This document shows positions 1 through 7,007 of a stretch of 64,000 bases of DNA, piece by piece (the first letter of the stretch is position 1; each line of letters opens with the position of its first letter). The notes below the pieces were generated by a model. It was given only the letters and a program-made list of their open reading frames with translations, did no database searches and was not told the origin of the DNA. The DNA comes from Trujillonella endophytica (GTDB lineage Bacteria > Actinomycetota > Actinomycetes > Mycobacteriales > Geodermatophilaceae), in contig NZ_FOEE01000002.1 in assembly GCF_900110555.1 (NCBI RefSeq), positions 410,947 to 474,946 of the forward strand. The letters run 5' to 3'. A program made the translations under genes and the position numbers.

Positions 1-1056
1 CGGCGACCAGGCCGAGAGGTCGACGTCGGCCCCCGTCGCGCGGGCGACGATCGCCGCGCCCGCCTGCCGGGCCTGGTACTTGCCCATGTGGGTGAGCAGC
101 GCGCGGCCGTTGACGTCACCGACGCCGTACAGCCAGGGCACGCCGCGGACCTGCAGCGACTCGTCGACGTCGAGGTAGCCGCGGCCCTCGAGGCCGACGG
201 TCTCCAGGCCGATGTCGTGCGTGCGCGCCCGGCGGCCGGCGGCGACGAGAACCTGGTCGCCGCGGATCTCCTCGGCGGGGCCGTCGCCGTCGGACACGGT
301 CACCACGACCTCGGTGCCCTCCCGGCGGGCCGACTGCACCGCGGCACCCAGCCGGACGTCGACCCCGGCCCCGCGCAGGGCGGCGGCCACCGCGTCCCCG
401 GCGACGGGCTCGGCGTTGGCCAGCAGCCGCTCGCCGCGCTCCAGCACGGTCACGGTGGAGCCCAGCGCACTCCAGGCGGTCGCCATCTCGCAGCCGACGT
501 AGCCGCCGCCGATCACGACCAGCCGGCCGGGCACCTCCTTGGCGCTGGTCGCCTCGCGCGGCGTCCAGGGGTCCACGTCGCGCAGGCCCTCCACCGGCGG
601 CACCGCGGCCTCCGACCCGGTGCACAGCGCGACGGCGTGCGTGGCGGCCAGCCGGGTCTCGGTGCCGTCGGCGCCGGTGACGACGACGACGCGCTCGCCG
701 TCGAGCCGCGCGCTGCCGCGGACCAGGTCGATGCCGGCGCCGGCCACCCACTGCGCCTGCCCGTCGTCGGACCAGCTCGAGGTGAACGAGTCCCGGCGGG
801 CCAGCGTGGCCTGCACGTCCTGCTCGCCGGTGACGGCCGCCGACGCCCCGGACACCCCCCGGGCGGCGGCGATCGCCTCGGTGCCGCGCAGCAGCGCCTT
901 GCTGGGCATGCACGCCCAGTAGGAGCACTCACCGCCGACCAGTTCGGCCTCGACGAGCGCCGCGGACAACCCGCCGCGGACGACGATGTCGGCCACGTTC
1001 TCGCCGGTCGAGCCGGCCCCCACCACGACGACGTCGTACGTCCGCTCGTCTGTCAC
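1..1056 (-). CDS. FAD/NAD(P)-dependent disulfide oxidoreductase, C-terminus cut by window edge
   Basis: Class I pyridine nucleotide-disulfide oxidoreductase, related to mercuric reductase and dihydrolipoamide dehydrogenase. The GTG start at 1054-1056 is followed within a few residues by a Rossmann FAD-binding motif (VVVVGAGSTGENVA). A redox-active CxxxxC pair follows in the context GECSYWACMPSK, and a second dinucleotide motif (VVIGGGYVGCEMA) marks the NAD(P) domain. A later GVGDVNGRALLTH stretch fits the FAD-contacting GD motif. About 352 codons are present; the dimerisation domain lies beyond position 1. The SYWA residues between the cysteines differ from the LNVG of lipoamide dehydrogenase and match a common actinobacterial subgroup whose substrate I do not know. 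It is divergent from the flavin reductase that starts at 1091, so the two probably share a 35-bp promoter region. Confidence 0.9.
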   Translation of the reverse strand, partial: MTDERTYDVVVVGAGSTGENVADIVVRGGLSAALVEAELVGGECSYWACMPSKALLRGTEAIAAARGVSGASAAVTGEQDVQATLARRDSFTSSWSDDGQAQWVAGAGIDLVRGSARLDGERVVVVTGADGTETRLAATHAVALCTGSEAAVPPVEGLRDVDPWTPREATSAKEVPGRLVVIGGGYVGCEMATAWSALGSTVTVLERGERLLANAEPVAGDAVAAALRGAGVDVRLGAAVQSARREGTEVVVTVSDGDGPAEEIRGDQVLVAAGRRARTHDIGLETVGLEGRGYLDVDESLQVRGVPWLYGVGDVNGRALLTHMGKYQARQAGAAIVARATGADVDLSAWSP

Positions 1057-1090
1057 CGGCCCATCCTGGCGGTGTGGTCGACTGGCCGCC

Positions 1091-1597
1091 ATGAATTCCG
1101 GCCCGGTCGACGCCGCCGACTTCGCCGCGGCGCTGCGCCAGTACGCCGCCGGGGTCGCGCTGATGACCGTGCGGGACGGCATCGACGACGTCGGCACCAC
1201 CGTCACCTCGGTGACCAGCGTGTCCGCCGTCCCGCCGCTGGTCGCCGTCGGCCTGACCGCGCAGGGGTACCCGCGGGAGGTGCTGGAGGACGTCGGCCGC
1301 TGCGCGCTGACCGTCCTCGCCGCGGACCAGGCGATCCTGGCCAGCCGGTTCTCCTCCGCGGGGCGGCCCAGCGCGCGGCACCTGCTGGAGTCCGTGCCGT
1401 GGCACCGCGCGCCCGACAGCGCCGCGATCGTGCTCGACGGCGGGCTGGTCGGCCTGGACTGCCGACTGGACCGCGTGGTCGAGGCCGGCGACCACGTGCT
1501 CGCGCTGCTGGAGGTGGTCGGCGTCCCGGTGCCCCCCGGCGACGGCGATCCGCTGCTGCGTTTCCGCGGTCGCTACCTGGGCCCGCCGGCGTCCTGA
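1091..1597 (+). CDS. flavin reductase family protein (FMN-binding split barrel)
   Basis: A 168-residue protein of the flavin reductase (HpaC/DIM6-NTAB) family, which binds FMN or FAD and commonly supplies reduced flavin to partner monooxygenases. The N-terminal stretch DFAAALRQYAAGVALMTVRD and the central TSVTSVSAVPPLVAVGL are typical of the split-barrel fold, in which the TSvtSvS segment contacts the flavin phosphate. The ATG at 1091 is chosen because upstream in-frame codons overlap the divergent oxidoreductase. No dedicated partner monooxygenase is visible beside it; the neighbours are a disulfide oxidoreductase and fbiC. F420-binding relatives share this fold, so proximity to fbiC leaves the cofactor open. 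Confidence 0.85.
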   Translation: MNSGPVDAADFAAALRQYAAGVALMTVRDGIDDVGTTVTSVTSVSAVPPLVAVGLTAQGYPREVLEDVGRCALTVLAADQAILASRFSSAGRPSARHLLESVPWHRAPDSAAIVLDGGLVGLDCRLDRVVEAGDHVLALLEVVGVPVPPGDGDPLLRFRGRYLGPPAS

Positions 1598-1626
1598 CGG
1601 GGCATTTCGCGTTCGGGGGTCCCCGG

Positions 1627-1656
1627 GGAGGGTGCCTTTCGGGCGCGAGACCCTCC
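1627..1656 (+). terminator. possible hairpin terminator after the flavin reductase
   Basis: Seven-base inverted repeat GGAGGGT / ACCCTCC with a 16-base loop, 30 bp after the flavin reductase stop and before fbiC. No U tract, as is usual in high-GC actinobacteria. Confidence 0.3.
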
Positions 1657-1701
1657 TCGCGCAACGGCACCGACACCCCGCGGGGATAGCGTGCGGGGGC
1701 C

Positions 1702-4314
1702 ATGACTTCGCAGCCCGCTCCCGCCCACGCCCTGCGCCGCGCGCTCGCCCGCGCCGAGCGGGGGGTCCCGCTCGACGCCGCCGAGGCCGAAGCACTGCTC
1801 TCCGCCCGCGGCCTGGCCGAGGGCGACCCCCTCGACCGGCTGCTCACCGCGGCCGCCCGCGTGCGCGACGCCGGGCTCGCCTCCGCTGGCCGGCCGGGCG
1901 TGGTGACCTACAGCCGCAAGGTGTTCATCCCGCTCACCCACCTGTGCCGCGACCGCTGCCACTACTGCACGTTCGTGACCACCCCGGGGCAGTTGCGCGC
2001 CGAGGGCAAGGCGCCGTTCCTCTCCCCCGACGAGGTGCTCGACATCGCCCGCCAGGGCGCGGCGCTGGGCTGCAAGGAGGCCCTGTTCACCCTCGGCGAC
2101 CGCCCCGAGGCGCGCTGGCCGGTGGCCGCCGAGTGGCTGGAGGCGCACGGCTTCGACTCGACGCTGGGCTACCTGCGGGCGATGGCGATCCGGGTGCTGG
2201 AGGAGACGGGCCTGCTCCCTCACCTGAACCCCGGCGTGCTGTCGTGGGAGGAGATCCAGCGGCTGAAGCCGGTCTCGGCGTCGATGGGGATGATGCTGGA
2301 GACGACGGCGACCCGGCTGTGGTCGGAGCCCGGTGGCCCGCACTTCGGCAGCCCGGACAAGGAGCCCGCCGTCCGGCTGCGGGTGCTGGAGGACGCCGGC
2401 CGCTCCGCCGTCCCGTTCACCACCGGCGTGCTGCTCGGCATCGGCGAGGACACCGCCGAGCGGATCGAGGCCGTCCTGGCGATCCGCGCCGCGCAGCAGC
2501 GGCACGGGCACGTGCAGGAGGTGATCGTCCAGAACTTCCGCGCCAAGCCGCGGACGGCGATGGCCGCCGCCGAGGACCTGGAGCTGCAGGAGTACGTGGC
2601 CGCGGTCGCCGTCACCCGGCTGCTGCTCGGCCCGAAGGCGCACATCCAGGCGCCGCCGAACCTGTCGGACTCCACCGAGCTCGGGCTGCTGCTGCGGGCC
2701 GGCGTCGACGACTGGGGCGGCGTCAGCCCGCTCACGCCCGACCACGTGAACCCCGAGCGGCCCTGGCCGAACATCGAGAAGCTGGCCGCCCTGTCCGCCG
2801 ACGCCGGGTTCACCCTGCGCGAGCGGCTCGCCGCCCAGCCGCCGTACGTCACGTCGCCCGAGCCGTGGCTGGACCCGCGGGTGCGCCCGCACGTGGCCGC
2901 GCTCGCCGGGCCGGACGGCCTCGCGGTCGAGGGGCGGAACCCCGTCGGCCTGCCGTGGCAGGAGCCGGACGAGGCCTGGGTGGTGACCGGCCCGGGAACC
3001 GGCCGCACCGACCTGCACGTCGAGGTCGACACCGTGGGCCGCACCGGCGACCGGCGCAGCGACTTCGACGCCGTCTACGGCGACTGGGCCGAGCTGCGGG
3101 ACCGGACGACGTCCGCCCGTGACGGGCACTCCACCGCCATAGCCGCGGGCGATCCGGAGGTGCACGCAGCGCTCGCGCACGCCGAGCGCGACCCGGCGGG
3201 ACTGTCGGACGCGGAGTACCTGGCACTGCTGGGCGCGGACGGGCGGGACCTGGAGGCGCTGGCGGCCCTCGCCGACGCCGTCCGCCGCGACGTCAACGGC
3301 GACGACGTCACCTACGTCGTGAACCGGAACATCAACTTCACCAACGTCTGCTACACCGGCTGCCGGTTCTGCGCGTTCGCCCAGCGGCGCACCGACGCCG
3401 ACGCCTACACGCTGTCGCTGTCCGAGGTCGGCGAGCGCGTGGACCGTGCCTGGGCCGCGGGCGCCACCGAGATCTGCATGCAGGGCGGCATCCACCCCGA
3501 CCTGCCCGGCACCGCGTACCTGGACCTGGCGCGCGAGGTGAAGCGCCGGCAGCCCGGCATCCACCTGCACGCGTTCTCACCGATGGAGATCGTCAACGGG
3601 TCGGCGCGCACCGGGCTGTCGTTCGCCGACTTCCTCACCGCGGCCAAGGAGGCCGGGCTCGACTCCGTGCCGGGCACGGCGGCGGAGATCCTGGACGACG
3701 ACGTCCGCTGGGTGCTGACCAAGGGCAAGCTGCCGGCCGCGACCTGGGTGGAGATCATCTCCACCGCGCACCGCGTCGGCATCCCGACGACCTCGACGAT
3801 GATGTACGGCCACGTCGACACCCCCGCGCACTGGGTGGCGCACCTGCGCACCCTGGCCGGCATCCAGGACGAGACAGGCGGCTTCACCGAGTTCGTGCTG
3901 CTCCCGTTCGTGCACCACAACGCGCCGATCTACCTGGCCGGCGTCGCCCGCCCGGGGCCGACGGTGCGGGAGAACCGGGCGATCCACGCGGTGGCCCGGC
4001 TGCTGCTGCACGGACGGATTCCCAACATCCAGACCTCGTGGGTGAAGCTCGCGGAGGCCGGCACGAAGGCGGTGCTGCAGGGCGGCGTCAACGACCTCGG
4101 CGGCACGCTGATGGAGGAGACGATCAGCCGGATGGCGGGCAGCGAGAACGGCTCGCTCAAGACCATCGCCGAACTCGAGGCGATCGCCGCCTCGATCGGC
4201 CGGCCGGCCCGCCAGCGCACCACCGAGTACGGGACGCCGTCCGCCGAACGGCTGGCCACGGCCCGCTCCGACGAGGGCCGCCGCAACCTCAGCCTCTCGA
4301 TCACCCCGGCCTGA
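1702..4314 (+). CDS. fbiC: FO synthase FbiC (fused CofG/CofH), coenzyme F420 biosynthesis
   Basis: Bifunctional radical-SAM enzyme of 870 residues that joins a ribityl-diaminouracil and tyrosine to make FO, the deazaflavin chromophore of coenzyme F420. Two radical-SAM cluster motifs are present: CRDRCHYC around residues 81-88 (CofG half) and CYTGCRFC around residues 550-557 (CofH half), each CxxxCxxC. The length is the normal size of the actinobacterial fusion, whereas archaea use two separate proteins. The ATG at 1702 gives a sensible N-terminus. The gene appears intact, but about 400 bp of its CofH half is repeated in decayed form at 5519-5920. No other F420 gene (fbiA, fbiB, cofC) is in the window. 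Confidence 0.97.
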   Translation: MTSQPAPAHALRRALARAERGVPLDAAEAEALLSARGLAEGDPLDRLLTAAARVRDAGLASAGRPGVVTYSRKVFIPLTHLCRDRCHYCTFVTTPGQLRAEGKAPFLSPDEVLDIARQGAALGCKEALFTLGDRPEARWPVAAEWLEAHGFDSTLGYLRAMAIRVLEETGLLPHLNPGVLSWEEIQRLKPVSASMGMMLETTATRLWSEPGGPHFGSPDKEPAVRLRVLEDAGRSAVPFTTGVLLGIGEDTAERIEAVLAIRAAQQRHGHVQEVIVQNFRAKPRTAMAAAEDLELQEYVAAVAVTRLLLGPKAHIQAPPNLSDSTELGLLLRAGVDDWGGVSPLTPDHVNPERPWPNIEKLAALSADAGFTLRERLAAQPPYVTSPEPWLDPRVRPHVAALAGPDGLAVEGRNPVGLPWQEPDEAWVVTGPGTGRTDLHVEVDTVGRTGDRRSDFDAVYGDWAELRDRTTSARDGHSTAIAAGDPEVHAALAHAERDPAGLSDAEYLALLGADGRDLEALAALADAVRRDVNGDDVTYVVNRNINFTNVCYTGCRFCAFAQRRTDADAYTLSLSEVGERVDRAWAAGATEICMQGGIHPDLPGTAYLDLAREVKRRQPGIHLHAFSPMEIVNGSARTGLSFADFLTAAKEAGLDSVPGTAAEILDDDVRWVLTKGKLPAATWVEIISTAHRVGIPTTSTMMYGHVDTPAHWVAHLRTLAGIQDETGGFTEFVLLPFVHHNAPIYLAGVARPGPTVRENRAIHAVARLLLHGRIPNIQTSWVKLAEAGTKAVLQGGVNDLGGTLMEETISRMAGSENGSLKTIAELEAIAASIGRPARQRTTEYGTPSAERLATARSDEGRRNLSLSITPA

Positions 4315-4316
4315 GG

Positions 4317-4382
4317 CCGCCGTCGGATCCGGCGGGCCGGACCGCGAGGTCGAGGTTGCCGTCGTCTGGCTGCACACGCTCA
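4317..4382 (-). pseudogene. short remnant of a nucleotidyltransferase toxin gene
   Basis: Read on the minus strand, about 22 codons encode DDGNLDLAVRPAGSDGG. This matches the motif GELDLTVRPAAFEGG of the nucleotidyltransferase encoded on the plus strand from 4764. It abuts the fbiC stop codon and has no start, no stop and no remaining domain. I read it as a decayed second copy of the same toxin family, in inverted orientation; the similarity is short, so chance cannot be excluded. Confidence 0.4.
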
Positions 4383-4395
4383 CCCGCCAGTTGGC

Positions 4396-4401
4396 TACAC
4401 T
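4396..4401 (+). promoter_or_regulatory. -10 element of a leaderless promoter for the XRE antitoxin gene
   Basis: TACACT lies six bases before the ATG at 4408, the spacing expected when transcription starts at the A of the start codon. There is no Shine-Dalgarno sequence upstream, which agrees with leaderless translation, common in actinobacteria. Confidence 0.5.
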
Positions 4402-4407
4402 GGGAAC

Positions 4408-4767
4408 ATGAAGCGGATGGGGCCGACAAAGCAGCAGGACCTGCAGGCCCTCGCGGGAAACCTGCTGCGGACTGCGCGGGCGAAGGCCGGCGTGTCACAG
4501 GCGCGACTAGCCCAGTTGGCCGGAATGCCGCGGTCGACGGTGGAGCGGATCGAGGCCGGCACCCGGCAGCCGTCTCTGCCCACCCTCGGCAAGTTGCTGG
4601 CCGCGTTGGATCTGGACCTGCGACCGCGCCTCGAGCCTTATGACGATCATGACGATGTCCTGAACGCGAACTCTGCGTCGATGACACCGGACCAGCGCGC
4701 AGCCACCGATGCCCGGCACGAGGCGCTCGTGGCACTGGTGGACGCCGGCCGGATTGCGTCGGCGTGA
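4408..4767 (+). CDS. XRE-family helix-turn-helix antitoxin
   Basis: A 119-residue Cro/CI-type repressor. Residues about 15-65 form the helix-turn-helix (QARLAQLAGMPRSTVERIEA), followed by a leucine-rich helix (TLGKLLAALDLDL) and an acidic C-terminal extension. It overlaps the next gene by four bases (GTGA), a hallmark of two-gene toxin-antitoxin operons. XRE repressors preceding an AbiEii/MNT-type nucleotidyltransferase are a known toxin-antitoxin arrangement. The likely role is to bind and neutralise the downstream nucleotidyltransferase and to repress the operon. The partner gene is frameshifted here, so this antitoxin may be an orphan. Confidence 0.8.
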   Translation: MKRMGPTKQQDLQALAGNLLRTARAKAGVSQARLAQLAGMPRSTVERIEAGTRQPSLPTLGKLLAALDLDLRPRLEPYDDHDDVLNANSASMTPDQRAATDARHEALVALVDAGRIASA

Positions 4768-5422
4768 CGCAGGCCGGCGAGGCCTTCGACGCGTGGCCCA
4801 TCCTGGCGGTCCTGGAGCGGCACGGGATGGAGTTCGTGGTGGTGGGGGGCTACGCGGCACGGATGCACGGTGCGCAGCGACCGACGCGCGATGTAGACGT
4901 GACCCCGAGGACGACACGAGAGAACCTCGGCCGGCTGGCACCCGCGCTCGAGGAACTGGACGCCCGGATCCGGTCCGAGGCCGATCCCGCCGGGTTTCCG
5001 TTCGCGGTGACCGGGGAGTCGCTGGCCGATGTCCGCATGCTGAACCTGCAGACCCGTCATGGGGAGCTCGATCTGACCGTTCGCCCGGCCGCATTCGAGG
5101 GTGGCTATGACGACCTGCTCGATCGGTCCCGGGTGCTCGCTCGGGGGGATCCAGGTGCGCGTCGCGGCGCTGGAGGACGTCATCCGGTCCAAGGAGACCG
5201 CCGCCAGGGAGCAGGACGTTCCGCGCCCTGCCGGAGCTGTATCGGTTGGCTGGGTCGACAGCGCAACGGGCGGTGGCCATTCCCGAGCCGCCATCGGCGG
5301 GGGTGACCAGGCGCCGCGACGCGGTACTGAGTCCGGCCGAACGGATCTCTGCGGCGCGACGACTGGCGACGCAGCGCAGGGATCGCGATGGGGAGCCGAG
5401 CGACGGGGAAGTGCCCGAGTAG
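4764..5422 (+). pseudogene. frameshifted nucleotidyltransferase toxin (AbiEii/MNT-like)
   Basis: Starts with GTG overlapping the antitoxin stop. The N-terminal 115 residues carry the nucleotidyltransferase signature VVGGYAARMHG followed by RPTRDVDV (the DxD metal-binding pair), then GELDLTVRPA. The frame then breaks in a run of six G at 5143-5148; the next frame continues with VRVAALEDVIRSKETAAREQ. A second break near 5219-5221 moves to a third frame, beginning RALPELYRLAG and ending at a TAG at 5420-5422. With both shifts corrected the protein would be about 218 residues, normal for the family. As written, the reading frame from the GTG runs to 5306 with an unrelated tail. Two independent frameshifts argue for real decay rather than sequencing error. 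Confidence 0.75.
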
Positions 5423-5518
5423 GAGGACGACCCGGTCGCGTAGCGGCCAACGCCGGACAGTCGCGAGGCCGACGACGCTCGGCCGGCGCGGAAGTAGTGA
5501 TCCCGTTTCAAGCCTTCG

Positions 5519-5920
5519 CCGAGCGGGTGGACCGCGCCTGAGCCGCCGGGGCTACCGAGATCTGCATGCAGGGCGGCATCCACCCCGACCTGCCCGGCAC
5601 CGCGTACCTGGACCTGGCGCGCGAGATGAAGCGCCGACAGCCCGGCATCCACCTGCACGCGTTCTCGCCGATGGAGATCGTCAACGGGTCGGCGCGCACC
5701 GGCCTGTCGTTCGCCGACTTCCTCACCGCGGCCAAGGAGGCCGGGCTCGACTCCGTGCCGGGCACGGCGGCGGAGATCCTGGACGACGACGTCCGCTGGG
5801 CTGACCAAGGGCAAGCTGCCGGCCGCGACCTGGGTGGAGATCATCTCCACCGCGCACCGCGTTGGCATCCCGACGACCTCGACGATGACGTACGGCCACG
5901 TCGACACCCCGGCGCACTGG
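5519..5920 (+). pseudogene. partial duplicate of the fbiC CofH region, inactivated
   Basis: Near-identical copy of fbiC positions 3431-3834, offset by 2088 bases. The shared segment includes the codons for [15 protein letters not shown] and [18 protein letters not shown]. The copy carries a Trp-to-stop change (TGA at 5539-5541) and a two-base deletion near 5800, and lacks start, radical-SAM cysteines and C-terminus, so it cannot function. Scattered silent differences suggest a fairly recent duplication. Its 3' boundary at 5920 joins directly, in frame, to the end of an IS3-type transposase, so the duplication and the insertion sequence are probably linked events. Confidence 0.9.
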
Positions 5921-6212
5921 TTCAACCACCGACGCCTGCACGGCGAGATCAGCCTCATTCCCCCGGTCGAGCACGAGGAGCTCTTCTACCCGCACAGCAC
6001 CGCGGCGACTCCGTCGCCGCGTTCGTTCCGAGCCTCCACTGAACCCGGGACGACACAAGGGGGACTGCTGCACGAGTAGGTGACAGGTCGGGTCAGGACG
6101 CTCACAACGTCGTCGCGGAACTCCTTGGGGTAGGGCTTGGGCACGATCAACATCCGTCCAGCGGCACCCTCGGCACCACAGATCAGATGTCACCTGCTCG
6201 TGCAGCAGTCCC
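5921..6212. mobile_element. IS3-family insertion sequence remnants (both ends, interior lost)
   Basis: On the plus strand, 5921-6079 encodes the C-terminal tail of an IS3-type OrfB integrase ([20 protein letters not shown]), ending at a TAG inside an inverted repeat. On the minus strand, an ATG at 6151-6153 begins the N-terminus of an IS3-type OrfA (MLIVPKPYPKEFRDDVVSVL), which is lost after about 20 codons. The two fragments face each other and are bracketed by a 25-bp inverted repeat. No complete transposase, DDE triad or programmed frameshift region remains, so this is a scar of one or two IS copies that recombined. Confidence 0.75.
6061..6212. repeat. 25-bp inverted repeat pair, IS-end-like
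   Basis: The left arm (6061-6085, GGGACTGCTGCACGAG then TAGGTGACA) and right arm (6188-6212, read on the minus strand) match at 24 of 25 positions and enclose 102 bp. The arms run inward-to-outward as GGG...ACA, so the outer side of each end reads TG/CA, as IS3-family termini do. No flanking target duplication was recognised. Confidence 0.7.
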
Positions 6213-6277
6213 GCACGATGGCGGCGTTGGCTTAAATGCAGGCACAGCTTGCGTCTCGGGCTGACGGATCAAATGGA

Positions 6278-6991
6278 TTACACGACCGTTGAGGCCGTCA
6301 CCGGAATCGATTCGTATGGCCCGGAAACCAACGAGTTAATCAGTTCAGCGCTTCCACCAATAAGTGTGGAGTCCATGTCGAAGCTGGTGGCCAGAAACCA
6401 CTCTTTCCCCTCAGGCCAACTCATATCCGGCAGCACCCTGAAGTGTGTACCGGCCGCGGAATAGCCGGACTGTCCGTACTCATAAATCGAACTCCTCACG
6501 AGCAGGAACTCGCGATCGGGCCCGATTCGGAACAGCGGTTGACCAGAGGATTGGAGGTCGGATACCCAAGAGTAAATGCTCGAAAACGCCGAATAACACG
6601 CCTCTGGTGTGGTCGTATGGCTGGCGAGACGCTCGAAAACTGCGTCAGCCTCATCTTCAGTGAGGCAGCCGATTCGCGGTTCTGCCGCCAAGTCGAACGA
6701 GCCGTGCTGAATGGCATAGCTTTGCACAAGTCCCTTCCAAGACACATCACCCTCGAGCTCGCGGTGCGCCGCTTCCGCCACTTCTGCCCAGCGAAGGGTC
6801 CTCGCTGACCCATCAGTCGCCTCGATCGGATGAAGGATGCGGAGATACGACTCATAGACCGGAGGCACCCAGTGAGCCACCGTCATACTCTGCTGGTCCA
6901 GTGATTCTGCTATCCACTCAGCAGCCGAGAAGCGCGAAACCGCACCCATGGATGGGTGGAGGTTAGCCCTCCCCCGTCGCTTTGACTGCAT
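6278..6991 (-). CDS. uncharacterised actinobacterial protein, candidate immunity protein for the RHS toxin
   Basis: A 237-residue soluble protein without signal peptide or membrane segment. I do not know a named domain. Motifs such as VPPVYESYLRILHP, HTTTPEACYSAF and FDMDSTLIGGS resemble a widespread actinobacterial family of unknown function. The ATG at 6991 is chosen because GGAGG lies nine bases upstream, immediately after the RHS stop codon at 7008-7010. The gene is therefore co-transcribed with and probably translationally coupled to the RHS gene. Base composition is clearly lower in GC than the surroundings, like the RHS tip. A small gene directly behind an RHS toxin is normally its immunity gene; that role is inferred from position only. 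Confidence 0.7.
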   Translation of the reverse strand: MQSKRRGRANLHPSMGAVSRFSAAEWIAESLDQQSMTVAHWVPPVYESYLRILHPIEATDGSARTLRWAEVAEAAHRELEGDVSWKGLVQSYAIQHGSFDLAAEPRIGCLTEDEADAVFERLASHTTTPEACYSAFSSIYSWVSDLQSSGQPLFRIGPDREFLLVRSSIYEYGQSGYSAAGTHFRVLPDMSWPEGKEWFLATSFDMDSTLIGGSAELINSLVSGPYESIPVTASTVV

Positions 6992-7007
6992 CAGGTCACG
7001 CCTCCGT

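Noticed and set aside
88..1689. Long open frame on the plus strand opposite the disulfide oxidoreductase
   Set aside because: It is an antisense shadow with Gly/Arg/Ala/His-rich composition typical of wrong-frame reading in GC-rich DNA. The true gene is on the minus strand with clear FAD and CxxxxC motifs.
5143..5148. G6 run as a phase-variation switch for the nucleotidyltransferase
   Set aside because: A second frameshift downstream (5219-5221) would still disrupt the protein, and six bases is a short tract for phase variation.
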